Part shown: piece by piece, positions 10,260-55,102 of the stretch | Position numbering within the stretch: the first letter of the stretch is position 1 | Layout: each line of letters begins with the position of its first letter | NCBI GenBank assembly: GCA_963693365.1 | Contig: CAVNZM010000010.1 | Coordinates: forward strand, 6,138,001-6,202,000 | Source of the DNA: Amoebidium appalachense | Taxonomy: Eukaryota; Ichthyosporea | DNA length: 64,000 nucleotides | Direction: 5' to 3' | Made by a program: the position numbers and the translations under genes | The notes under the pieces: generated by a model | Databases searched by the model: none | Seen by the model: the letters and a program-made list of their open reading frames with translations, nothing else | What the model was told of the DNA's origin: nothing

Positions 10260-10625
10260 GTTAACAGTTACAATAGGAAACGGAAATATTGCTAAAACCT
10301 ACTTCAGTTGTTGGATAAGGAGAGGCATATAACAGCCCAGACCACCCTTGAGCAGTAGTCACATGTGAACGAGAGCAGTGCACGTGTGGACTGACTGATA
10401 ATTAGAAGGCGGAGCCAACCTTTGACACTGGCACATGCATGGTTAAAACTGACGTCTGTCCTATGCCAATCACATTGCAAGTGTTTTTTAAACATGCATT
10501 CCATCATGTTATCATTTCGCGTCTGGGATAATGATAGCCAATCAGAAGGCTGGAGGTTATTAAAGTTAACGGAGTCAAGTTGAAAAGGAACGCGAGTTTA
10601 CACCTATGTACTGTAGGGGTCATTA
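10260..10625 (-). promoter_or_regulatory. Upstream region of the DUF4436 gene
   Basis: Reading away from the start codon at 10259, two CCAATCA boxes on the plus strand lie at 10466-10472 and 10538-10544. No homopolymer tracts occur here, in contrast to the introns. The CCAATCA core is the NF-Y-type box also found upstream of other genes in the window; its function here is inferred from position. Confidence 0.35.
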
Positions 10626-11077
10626 TGTGACGTAGATATACATCAAGTCACCCCAGACACGGATGCCCCCCAGATCAATAAACATCACGATGTAAATGGG
10701 GCTTCCGGGACCTGGCGTCCTCATTCTTTTCCTTGTCCAAAACATATTTCTTGTCAACGAAAGCTGTGACCATCCGTCCGTAAAAATGAGCTATCGTACC
10801 ATGCTAGCAGAGCGCGCGTGTGGAAGCGTGTTTACCTGGTTACCCCCGAGGGAGACCTTCCTTTTCTGCTACCATGCGACATCGAAATGTGATGGGAACA
10901 TGAATTCGAAACGGATGAAAGTCGGATGGGGGACGGATGGTCACAGCTTTCGTTGACAAGAAATAGGTTTTGGACAAGGAAAAGACTGAGGACGCCAGGT
11001 CCCGGAAGCCCATCGTGATGTTTATTGATCTGAGGGGCTTCCGTGTCTGGGGTGACTCGATGTATATTTACGTCACA
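10626..11077. mobile_element. Foldback (inverted-repeat) element with arms of about 150 bases
   Basis: The left arm 10626-10779 and right arm 10931-11077 are near-perfect reverse complements, separated by about 151 bases. The left arm has a 7-base insertion (TAAATGG) and a few substitutions set the arms apart. The outer ends are TGTGACGTA and its complement, TACGTCACA. Similar short open frames appear on both strands because of the symmetry; they are not evidence of a gene. The structure fits a foldback element or MITE, or a hairpin-RNA locus. No clear target-site duplication was found. Confidence 0.7.
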
Positions 11078-11470
11078 GCAGCAACCCTCCAAATCTACAG
11101 TAGACGCCACCTCCAATTCGTGAAGGCACTGTATTGTATTTAGACCAAATACATACAAATATCACATCTACAAGCACGTAGAAGCGTTGGCAACAACAAC
11201 ATAGCAGATCTGTGCTTATATACACGTTCATCACCTGCAATGGGCATACCTGTCATTGCATACATACATACAATGCATATGCACATGATAGGTCGGGAGG
11301 CGGGATCAAACTACAAACCCAGTAGTTGCTGTTAGAGAGTTTTCAATGGAATAAAAATCAAATAAATTACCATTAAATGAAAGATAGGCCTACATACCTG
11401 GTTGTGGTCTATGAATATTAGGTTTTTTTCTTGTCCACTTATGATATGGCCCGAAATCCGGTATGATACG
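11078..11470. other. Unique intergenic sequence
   Basis: AT-balanced, free of long homopolymers, with no supported coding exon or recognisable motif. Confidence 0.4.
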
Positions 11471-11677
11471 TATGGTATAGGTGTCATAAAATATAGCAGT
11501 TGCTGTCCCCAAGCGGCAATGCCTTTTGGCCAATCTGGGTAAGCGCTTGGTTATGGACTTATCCACCCATGTTCGAGGTTTGGCTGGGGACTTGATTTTT
11601 TTAGGCAGTCTGCTCGGGCTGACCTATAATTATGTCCGGCTAGTCTACCATGACGTAGACGCCAGACTTGGTATACA
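11471..11677 (+). repeat. Direct repeat, left copy (207 bases)
   Basis: Matches 12397-12605 in the same orientation with scattered substitutions. The shared part starts TATGGTATAGGTGTCATAAA and ends CGCCAGACTTG. The two copies flank about 720 bases of unrelated sequence. Confidence 0.75.
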
Positions 11678-12396
11678 ATAGATGGTGGAGGTGCAGGCCG
11701 CGGCGCGCGGGTTTCCGAACCACACGGTACGATGCGAGTCACCGACATGACGCTTCCGCCAATCACAACCTATGTAAACAAAAATTAGGCGTTTTGATTT
11801 GGCCAATATCAGTGAAGCGCCTTATTAGAATGAGCGGGGGCAAATTTCATTGAGATTCGATTGGTTACAATCCGCTCGATTTTATCTGCCTTATATCGGG
11901 GCACTATTTTGAACCTATATAATCACTATGGCGATAATTTTTGTTCTTGGCATCGCAAATTGGTAACACATATAAGAAAACAAGCATTTTTGTAGCCAGT
12001 TCTGGCCTTTAAAAGGCTTCCAAACATGTACGCTTTCAACGCCACGGTTGGCTTCCGCGCCACCTTTTTTTGCCCCCTCACAATGCCACATTCCATTTCC
12101 CTCTGCTTTTTCCCACAGCCAATGAGCGTAGAATTCTATAAGTCTAATCCTGTTCGATTGAATGAAGATCACGTACGGAATGCCGAATTAGGCTTCTGTG
12201 ATTGACGGAAATTTCATGTCGGTGACTTGAAGTTGTAAGTAATGGAAGGAGATGGGCCAATTGGTACAGTTGCATTCGTGACCCGATTCGGTCCTCTGGT
12301 TTGATATGCACCTAAATTGGACCGTACGGTATGGAGTGAACGATGTAGCGCAATGGCGAAAGAGGCTCCAAGGACGTAGCCTGTCAAGGTGGGAGT
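11678..12396. other. Segment between the two direct repeats
   Basis: No coding exon is supported. Near its edges lie two diverged inverted copies of a stretch of about 31 bases: 11737-11768 (AGTCACCGACATGA core, then a CCAATCAC box) and 12197-12227 (reverse complement). This gives the segment the look of a small non-autonomous element bounded by inverted ends inside two direct repeats. Confidence 0.4.
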
Positions 12397-12605
12397 TATG
12401 GTATAGGTGTCATAAAATATAGCAGTCGCTGTCCCCAAGCGGCAATGCCTTTTGGCCGATCTGGGTAAGCGCTTGGTCATGGACCTATGCAACCATGTTC
12501 GACCCTCTGGCTGGGAACTTGATTTTTTTTAGGCAGTCTGCTCGGGCTGATCTATAATTATGTCCAGCTAGTCTACCATGGCGTACACGCCAGACTTGAT
12601 ACAAG
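12397..12605 (+). repeat. Direct repeat, right copy (209 bases)
   Basis: Same orientation as 11471-11677. Small differences (for example a longer T run in GATTTTTTTTAGG) show that it is an independently diverged copy and not an assembly echo. Confidence 0.75.
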
Positions 12606-12806
12606 ATACTGGCAGGCGAATGCGGGGCTCCCTTCTGCTAGATGGGCCGGTGGCTCATGCCCCTCGCGCAGGTACAATCCAACACTGTTATGAAGAACGA
12701 ATGTATAAGAGTGTGTGTGTTTGTGATCCACGTCATGTGTGTCTGCATGTGCTCATGTGTGTACACGTGTGTGCGTGTGTGTGTTTCTGTGTGTATCACA
12801 GTGTGC

Positions 12807-12840
<34 letters not shown>

Positions 12841-12975
12841 CGTGTGTGCGTGTGTGCGTGTGTGTTTGTGTGTGTATATGTGTCACGGTTCCTGTCGCGA
12901 GAAACTAGGAGGTACGTGTGCGGGGAAAGTCTTTGGGCGTTTGGGACAGGAAGAGAGGGGTGGGGTGGGGTGGAG

Positions 12976-13006
<31 letters not shown>

Positions 13007-13119
13007 AGTAGGGGGGGGGGGGGGGGGAGTGTTAATAAACGCGCGTCCCACCCAATCAGAAAGAACTTCTTTGCAGATGGGTGGCCATATGCTTTTAGAC
13101 ACATGACCAAATAAAAGTT
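12606..13119. other. GT-rich and G-run block
   Basis: Interrupted (GT)n at about 12709-12880, then G runs at 12980-13027 broken by single bases. The remaining sequence shows no exon. Confidence 0.6.
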
Positions 13120-13390
13120 GCAGAGTCGGTGTTACAACTCTGGTAGTACCGTGTGGGCATTGTTTCTCCACCACGTGTACATATAATTTGTTGATATTGC
13201 TGAGGCCATAATTGCAGAATGGGGTCCCATCTCTGATAGCACTGTGTGGGCATTGTTTCTCCACCACATGTACATAATACCGTGTGGGCATTGTTTCTCC
13301 ACCACGTGCCACGTATACGTACAAAGTAGTAAGGCCGGGGTTCCAGCTCTGAAAGTACCGTGTGGGCATGGTTTCTCCACAGCGTGTATG
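13120..13390 (+). repeat. Minisatellite with four copies of a 33-base core
   Basis: The core TACCGTGTGGGCATTGTTTC followed by TCCACCACGTGTAC recurs, with changes, at about 13147, 13239, 13277 and 13356. Three of the cores are preceded by a shared stretch containing CTCTG(A/G)TAG or CTCTGAAAG, so the full unit is about 90-110 bases, and the third core is a short unit of about 38. A (CA)n tract follows directly. Confidence 0.75.
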
Positions 13391-13395
13391 AGAAA

Positions 13396-13523
<128 letters not shown>

Positions 13524-13683
13524 CATGCACGCAGCATGCACACACGCACACACACACTCGCGCACAAGGCACGCACGGACGCACACACACACAAAACAGA
13601 CACAAACTTAGTTTGAAGGAAAACGGGGTCCCAACATTACATCCCCTTCATCAACCCCCCCCCCCCCCCCCCCCAAAAAAAAG

Positions 13684-13935
13684 TGACGTCATTAGGTGAT
13701 CTTTCATTGGGTCGCTGAAAGCTAAGTTTGATTGGCCGCAGCTCGTTTTTGGCGGGAACCTACCCCCGGGTGACGCGACACAAAGGGTGGCCCAGGGGAG
13801 TTGGCTGCCTGACACTTTTAGGAACCCCGCGGCACCAAACTAGCTGTGCTAAGAAGTTATTTAAGTAGAGTATCTAAACAGGAAAAGCCAACGGCAAAGA
13901 GAAAGGCCAGGTTCTGTCTTGTCTAAGCGGAAAGA
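13684..13935 (+). promoter_or_regulatory. SMC5 promoter region with CRE, CCAAT and E2F consensus sites
   Basis: A perfect cAMP-response-type palindrome TGACGTCA lies at 13684-13691, an inverted CCAATCA (TGATTGG) at 13729-13735, and TTTGGCGGGAA, a textbook E2F site, at 13748-13758. The start codon at 13936 follows within 180-250 bases. E2F control would fit a genome-maintenance gene needed in S phase. Binding is inferred from consensus only. Confidence 0.5.
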
Positions 13936-38078
<24,143 letters not shown>

Positions 38079-39185
38079 TCTCTCCTCACAATTCTAATCG
38101 TTACCTTCTCTGTTCATTACTATTATTACTACTACCACCACCGCCAGTACTACTTACACACATACACGCACCCACACACACACCCACACACACGCACACA
38201 CACATGTGCGCACACCTTTTATCCCACTGGTGCACTTCTAATAAGGCTGGGTCTTGCCAAAGCATTTCGACACTTTCTGAGAACAAAGACTACAATACTC
38301 AAAAAGTGTTCTGGAGTCTGATATATGATGCTAGGCATGTAGCAATCAATCAAAGATTTGTAGAATTCATTTACGAGGGGTTTTGCGTGCAAGTCGAGTA
38401 GCCAGGTGATACTCGCTAACGTGAGATGTAGTATCTTCTCTTTAGCTGAGCATCATTTCCAATATTATATAGCTTAACGGAAAGATATCCAAATTATCGA
38501 CCATGTGTCGCATAGAGTCCCGAAGTTTGTATAATGCTCCGGAGACAATTAACATATTATTCTGTTTTCTTCTGGTTTCCAAGGTTTTTGTTCTGAACAA
38601 CTGGGAGATAGTGTTAGGAGCCCAAATGTTTGGAGGCTCTAGTTAAGACCACCCCTTTAATCGTCCATTCTTAGTTCTTCAGGCAGGCTGTTTCCAATAG
38701 GAATACAGTGAATGGTGTAGTCATTGTCATTTATCTAGTTGTATATTAGGTCGAAAATATTTAGTGAGTCAGACGCTATTGGCAGTAAAACGAATACTGA
38801 TGGTAAAAATCGAAACACAATACATTCATTGCGACTATCTGGGTCTTGAATGTAGCACTGTATGCCCGTCATATCAAATTCCTCAGGAACTGTGCATGGA
38901 CAATCATTGCTTGTCAAGTTATCTTTCGTGTGTTGTGTATCAAGTGCAGAGACAGGTTGTCTATGATATTCCGTTGGGTGTGCGCATGTACCAATAGTTG
39001 TGCAGGCTCGGGCGCAGGCGCGCAGGCGCGCGTGTGTATGTGTGTGTGCGCCACGCGCGCACGTGTAAAAATTGTGTGTTCTCTGTTGTGTGTGCACAGT
39101 GTTACGGTACATCTGTGTGTGTGTGTGTGTACGCATGACAACATTTCAGTGTGTGTGAGAGTCCGGAGACTCAAGAGAGAGAGAG

Positions 39186-39217
<32 letters not shown>

Positions 39218-39495
39218 GAAAGAGACTCGGATCTAGAGAACGTGACACAGTGTACATGTGTGTGTGTGTGTGTGTGGTGTGTGAGTGTGGGTGTGGGTGG
39301 GTGGATGGGTGGGTGGGTGGGTGTGGGTGTTGGTGCGCGTATGTGTGTGTGTGTGCGTGTCACGGCGCGTGTGTCCTTGTCTACGCAAAGTGTTGTGTGC
39401 GGATTTTTGTTTCCTTTCTTTTTGACTTTTTTCTTTCCTTTTTTATTTTATTTTGCTTCTATATTATTATTATTATTATTATTATTATTATCATG

Positions 39496-39527
<32 letters not shown>

Positions 39528-39566
39528 TATTATATGGAGGGAGGGGGGGGGGAGAGGTATGGTCAA

Positions 39567-39601
<35 letters not shown>

Positions 39602-39918
39602 AGGGGGCAAAAATCTGGCCGAGTCGTCTCGTAGATCTAGATCCCAGATCCGATCAGGAGCCGATCTGTCATGAGCCTCTTTGGCAACATGTGTGCCATA
39701 GTCATTTAGTGGCTTTTAGCTATATATATATATTCAGTACTTGTTTGCGGTCACCTTAATGTAAATGCGGAAAACATGATAAAGTTCGTGCTTTGTAAAA
39801 GCTACTTGGGTTGCGTAGCTGTTATACAAGCTTGAGGTCACACCAAACGGTGATACTAATCTCCATCATGTTTTTCACTACTGTCGCAGCTAGGTCCAAT
39901 CCAAAATATTTTGATTAT
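38079..39918. other. Intergenic region between SMC5 and the kinase gene
   Basis: 38.1-39.0 kb is free of long repeats and has no supported exon. From 39.0 to 39.6 kb come GT-rich sequence, a G run (39189-39214), ATT and ATC trinucleotide tracts (39462-39530) and a long G run (39568-39600). No gene is seen on either strand. Confidence 0.6.
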
Positions 39919-39965
39919 CCAATCATATGTTCTATATAACCTTTCCTCGCTTATCAGATTCCACT
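39919..39965 (+). promoter_or_regulatory. Candidate promoter of the kinase gene
   Basis: CCAATCA at 39919-39925 is followed by TATATAA at 39933-39939. Both lie in repeat-free sequence about 2.5 kb before the kinase start codon. A 5' untranslated exon here, spliced over the (GT)n-rich interval to the CATTGCAG acceptor at 42421-42428, would explain the distance. That transcript structure is inference. Confidence 0.35.
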
Positions 39966-40505
39966 GTTACTCCGAGGCAGCTCCGCAGTCAGTTTGCTGA
40001 ACGTTTTTTTTTTTACATTCGCAAAACATTTTGTGAAGACAGGCCGGATCTTTTATAGTTGCAGAATATCTTCTTAGAAAACAAGCGTCTATTTTGGTTT
40101 TCTAGGAAGCCGAACCGAGCTATTAGGAGAGGCAACCTGTGTGTGGTTTGACACACGGTTCAGCTCACATAGGGCAAGAGGCCTCATACGTAAACCCTAG
40201 ATCGGCGTGTTTCTTTTGTTTAGGAGTTACTTGAGTCGACAGGCGGATAAGCGGCTCCTTTCAGGTGGGTCCAGTGATTGATGCCAAATCTCCTTCCTCC
40301 TCCGAAACTGGTGTGCTCTTACCGACCGCTTCCTGCAACCATTTTCGTAAATTATTGTCGACGTTGCCAGTGTTTTTCTCGCGAACCTGTCAAGTTATGC
40401 TGCGGGTTGGTTGATTGCTGTTGTTTGTTTATTGCCTGGCAATGAACCAGCTTCTGCTTGTGTATTTTTGTGTTCCCAAACGTGAATAGCCCGAGCATAT
40501 GACCA

Positions 40506-42428
<1,923 letters not shown>

Positions 42429-42450
42429 CGAGGGTTCTCTAGTTTCCAGC

Positions 42451-50193
<7,743 letters not shown>

Positions 50194-51780
50194 AGCTGAG
50201 TTGTGTGGTATGGTATTTTTTTTAAGGGATCGATGCTTATCGTGCTCTAATGAGTTTGAACAGGAAAATGTATCGATTTTTATTTTATTGCTTCCTCACG
50301 CCGTATGCATAACATTTACACACACGTTTTGTTAGCAGTTCACACTTCGTCACAAGCAGGCTTCATATTAGTACTAGTGCTTGCCGTTTCATTGTGCCTC
50401 GTGGGTAATAACAACATATACAGAGAATGCTGCTGTGCAATGCAGGTGTCTAGATCTGTTGACCCTTCCTGTCCGTGAACTCTATCGGTGTGTTTTTTTT
50501 GGGGGGGTCAACTCAGCCCTGCACAGCTGTATGTCATGTTTATATTTTCATAGGTTTTTGTTTCTTTCCCCTCGAAAACTCCTATACAGTATTTTTTTTC
50601 ACTCAGCGGCAACAAATATTTAGGCTAAGCCGCTCTGATACCAGCTTATGCAGATAGCCAATAGCCAAAGGCCATGTACATACATACATTTATCATACAC
50701 CTGCACGGTGTGCACTACTCACGTGAACACACGGACAGTTTTACTATTAATACATACCAGGTCCTGTGGCATGTACATGGTGAGGTGAAGTTTTGTGTAT
50801 GTGTTACCGGTTGTTTGCAATTGAGATTTATTATAGCGGTGTGTTTGCGGATGTCGATGACGTACACAGCTGTAGGACTTCACAATTGCAACCATGCACG
50901 TGTCCGTACGTGTGTGCCCTACTTCACAGCCTTTTTGAATCATCCCAGTATATAAATCCACGTCTTAACAAGTCACGGTTTTTGCTCAGTTGATCGTAGA
51001 ATATCTTGTATTTTTTATTTTTTATTTTTTATTTTTTTTAGTTTGTGTGTGTGTATGTGTGTGTGTGCACGTGTGTGTGGGGGGGGGGGGAGGAGGAGGG
51101 AGAGAGAGGGGGGGGGGGGGGGGGGGGGGGGGGTTGCACACGTGTGGAGACGCCGGTATCAAAATTGCAAGGCATCCCCAACAAAGTACTTACATCTGTC
51201 ACTGAGAAAACGAGATGGAGTGGGTTCACGCCACCCACCCGAGGCCACAGAGGCGTACATAACGAATTATCTGCCATCACTGACTTGTTTTCCGGAATTT
51301 GAAAAGGAAATGGTGTGCCGCACGGTATTGAGAGAGACTCACAGGACGACACGAAGGCCGTCTCTCGCCACACTCACCCACCGCACGCCAGGTCACTCTG
51401 CTTCTTCACGACGACCATCGCCGGCCATGGCCGCGGCTCGTGGGCTGCGGCTAATGGCGAGGTGCTTTTTAGGAAGAAGGGTAAATGTGTTGTAACCCTG
51501 CCCGGTCACGTGATCAGGTTGGGTGAGGCTGCAGGGTTTGGCGTTTGATTGTGGGACAGAATTTGAGTTGGCTGGATTAGTCTGTCAAAAGATTGCGTCG
51601 GGATAGAACAGATAACAGTGGCATTGAATTTCTATTATTTGTTGGCAGAGTGTACTTTTAGATTACTTCAGGTCAAGATAGTGCTTCCCAGTTGAACTTG
51701 AGTTAGGACGGAGCGAGGTCTGGCTTCTTTTCTCATGATATTTTGTGCGTACCTCTGGGGAAGAACGGCCGGAGGGGAGC
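50194..51780. other. Intergenic region between the kinase and the 66-residue protein gene
   Basis: Kinase 3' sequence followed by mostly unique DNA. A GT tract and G runs occupy 51041-51133. An E-box CACGTG lies at 51507-51512. No coding exon is supported. Confidence 0.5.
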
Positions 51781-51865
51781 ATATAAGGGCTATTACTTCA
51801 TGTAGTGCGTAGCGCCAAACTTCTTTATATCTTCTTGGTGCTTGGTTTGTGTGAGGTTGGAAAAA
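51781..51865 (+). promoter_or_regulatory. TATA-type promoter of the 66-residue protein gene
   Basis: ATATAAG at 51781-51787 lies about 80 bases before the start codon at 51866, the expected distance for a TATA box with a short leader. The E-box CACGTG about 355 bases before the start codon may be a further element. Confidence 0.45.
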
Positions 51866-52356
51866 ATGGCACGGCTACCAAACACGGGCCGGCTCACGAA
51901 CATGGGCAAGGCCATCGGCATTACCGTGGGTCTGCTAGTTGGGGCAGCAGTCGGATTTCATTTCCAAGAGGAGTATATAGTGCAGGCAAAGGTGAGTTGC
52001 TCGTAATTGATGCACCACTCTTTTTCACTCCCGCTGAAGGATTTTTACACCTGGCAGCTGTTGCACGTTCGCATCTGGAAACCCCTTATAAATCCCCCCC
52101 TCCTCCCCCCCCCCCCCCCCCTCCCCCCACCCTTCTGTTTCTTTTTTCTCCATCCTCTCTTCATCCCTTACCGCACCGTACTGCAGCTCACTCACACGCA
52201 GAATCTCGTGCGCGTACACACACACACACACACACACACAAGAAGGGGGGGGGAGGGAGGGAGGGGAGGGGGGAGAAGGAGAGAGGGGCGGAGCAGAGAG
52301 AGAGGGGGAGAGAGCGATAGAGAGAGGGAAGAGGGGGAGGGGGGGGGGGAGGGAGG

Positions 52357-52431
<75 letters not shown>

Positions 52432-52756
52432 GGGGGCAAGCATGTTACCGTAGTTTAAATTGTTATACCTGGTCGTTTAGTTCTGCCACACGTTGCCCTG
52501 TACCCTGCCTGGTCTCCCTGCCATGTTTGTGTAATTTGCTTTCATCTCTTAACCTCAATCCTCGATATACCTAGCACCCTGCATCAACACTTTCCACCAT
52601 GGAATACATGGAATACCCCTCCCCTCCCCTCCCCCCTCCCCATCCCGAAACCTCCCCTCCCCCCCCCCCCCCCTCCCCTTTCCCCTGCCTTTCCCCATTT
52701 GAAAACCTTCTCCCCTCCCCCCCCCCCCCCCCCCGCCCTTCCCCCATTTTGAAACC

Positions 52757-52788
<32 letters not shown>

Positions 52789-53717
52789 TTCCTTCATCCC
52801 TTCCTCGGTTCGCAACTTAAACCGAAGCCGTTTCTGATATGTGTACGTCAGTAGGAGAAGGGAGGGGGGGGGGGGGGGGGGACGCAAGGGGGACTGTTTC
52901 CATGTATACAAGTCAATACTAAAAAAAGAGGGAGAGAGAGAGTGATAGAGAGAGGGAGAGGAAGGGGGGGGGGGGGGGGGGGGGAGGAAGAGAGAGAGAG
53001 AGAGAGGGGGGGGGGGGGAGGAGAGAGAAGAAGAGAGAGAGAGAGAGAGAAAGGCGCCCCAAGCGTGTCCCTGTTGGTTTACTTTACTATATGTTGTCGT
53101 TTAGTTCTCCCGCACATTGCCCTGTACCCTGCCTGGTCTCTCTGTCATGGTTGCGTAGTTTACTCTTATCTCTTGAATCCCAATTCTCAATATACGTAGC
53201 ACCCTGCATCAACACCACTTTCCACCATGGAAACCCCCCCCCCCCCCCCCCCCCCCCCCACTCACACGCAATTGATGACTTGGGCCCTCCCTGAGGATGG
53301 GCTCTGCTTATGACGCATACTGTGCGCATGGCTGATGTTGCATACTTGAATGTTTGCCTTTGCATGTGTCCTTCGTGTATGCGTACTTCGTACCGTGTTC
53401 CGCATTCAAACCCCCCCCCCCTCCCCCCACCCACAATCTCCATTTTGAAACCTTCCCCCCGCCCCCTCCCCTCCCCCCCCCCAGCCCTTCCTTATTTCGA
53501 AACTTCAATCAAAATCATTTCTGGTTTGTGTACCTCAGTTGGAGGCTGGGGGGAGAGGGGGGGGGGGGGGGGGGAGGGGGGAGGGCAAGGGGGACTGTTT
53601 CCATGTATACAAGTCGATACTAAATCTGTTGGTTTTGGACAGGAGGCAAGACTACAAGCATTGGAAACAAAACTGGCAGAAGAAAAAGAGAGGCTGGCTG
53701 CTTTGCGACAGGCCTAG
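51866..53717 (+). CDS. Small single-pass membrane protein with coiled coil (66 residues)
   Basis: Two exons: 51866-51991 (donor GTGAGT, phase 0) and 53643-53717 (acceptor GGACAG, stop TAG at 53715-53717). Residues 1-14 are polar and basic (MARLPNTGRLTNMGK). Residues about 15-31 form one hydrophobic helix (AIGITVGLLVGAAVGF) with Gly/Ala small-residue spacing. Residues 40-66 are a heptad helix (EARLQALETKLAEEKERLAA). A basic N-terminus followed by one helix and a charged coil is common in small mitochondrial inner-membrane assembly proteins; this is inference and I do not recognise the family. The intron falls between the membrane helix and the coil and contains a tandemly duplicated segment. 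Support comes from strong splice sites, the TATA position and a protein-like sequence. Confidence 0.7.
52465..53628 (+). repeat. Tandem duplication inside the intron of the 66-residue protein gene
   Basis: Unit 1 is about 52465-52930 and unit 2 about 53090-53628. Shared landmarks in the same order are GTCGTTTAGTTCT, CCCTGTACCCTGCCTGGTCT, TAGCACCCTGCATCAACAC, a ...TTTTGAAACCT C-rich part, and GGGGGACTGTTTCCATGTAT followed by ACAAGTC. Unit 2 also carries the 5'-truncated SINE-like copy. Confidence 0.7.
53260..53410 (+). repeat. SINE-like structured repeat, copy 3 (5'-truncated)
   Basis: Starts within the long-stem region at ACTCACACGCAATTGATGAC and is nearly identical to the 3' 150 bases of copy 1, ending GCATTCAAA before a C run. 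Loss of the 5' half with an intact 3' end is the expected outcome of incomplete reverse transcription. Confidence 0.6.
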
Positions 53718-54528
53718 GCAGCTATTAGAGCCATGGGGTGAGTGCTCCTTTATGTGATCACCATATTTCGAATACCCTACGGCACAACCCTCCCCCCCCC
53801 CCCCCCTTCCCCCCCCCCCCAAAAAAATAAAATAAAATAAAATAAAATATATTATAATAAGAATATAATTAAAAGGGAGGGAAAATATCTTCCTGCATAA
53901 CATCGTTCCACCTTGACTGGTATGTAGACCAAGAACCATCTGACTCACACGTACACACCAATGCATATACTCGCACGCATGCGCACAGTTAGGCACGGAT
54001 GCGGCCAGTCACACAAACACGAACACATAAACGTGCCCTCAGACACGTTTACACGAATTCTTTTTTCCCTCAACTGCACACAGCCAGGCACACCTAAATG
54101 GTACATAAGCTCACACACATGCACACAGACACTCACATGCTTGCAAACAGTGGGTTTACGGCCATTGTACTTTAGATTTCTCTCTTTCTAGCCTTTTTTT
54201 TTTCTTTTCGTCGTCTACGTGTTGTTTGAAAAGGCAGTGGGAGTAAGGGGGCGCACCGGGGAAGAAGGTTCTGTGCAATTTTTATTATTATTTTTTTTGT
54301 TGTTGTTGTTGGTGTGGTGGTGGTGGTGGTGGTTGTTGTGGTTGTTTTGTTATTGTTTAGTGTTTAGAGGCCGGTTACGGAGGTGTGTGTGGCAAGGGAA
54401 GAGGAGAGGGGGGGGGGGGGGGGGGGGGGATGTGGAGTCCAGGGGCAGTTTGCTATTAGATTTGTGACAGCATATTAAAGGCACTGGGGTGGATTGTTCG
54501 GCCCCAATGGCATTTCTCCCCCCCCCCC

Positions 54529-54559
<31 letters not shown>

Positions 54560-54688
54560 ACACACTGCCTCTTGCTATATTCTGTGTACCGCAACGTAAG
54601 CACCACCCACCCACCAATCTACCCCCCTCTCAACTTCGTGCTCTCCCTACCTGCTAACTATTCTGTTGCACACACACACTCACACACG

Positions 54689-54751
<63 letters not shown>

Positions 54752-54766
54752 ACACTCACACACACA

Positions 54767-54825
<59 letters not shown>

Positions 54826-54938
54826 CGCGCGCACAAACACGCACACACACACAACGGCTTATGCTCCAGCACACACACACCATTGACCGTCACACACACA
54901 CGCATTGGAACAACCACACACGCGCGCACACACATGCA

Positions 54939-55013
<75 letters not shown>

Positions 55014-55102
55014 CTCCTCTACACCTTAAAAATGTGTGACAAGCACTTTCGAATCGCCGGTGTGAGTGAAAACGCTTGTGTTGCGTAGGCCACCCTGGAC
55101 CA
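53718..55102. other. Intergenic repeat block
   Basis: Holds a composite of C run and (AAAAT)n (53795-53850), (TGG)n near 54311-54331, a G run (54410-54429), a C run (54518-54545) and long (CA)n tracts at 54666-54822 and 54940-55012. No exon is supported. Confidence 0.6.

Noticed and set aside
10696-11158. Similar short peptides on both strands (LPGPGVL, FLVQN, FLVNESCDHPS)
   Set aside because: They arise because the two arms of the foldback element are reverse complements; no independent evidence of coding.
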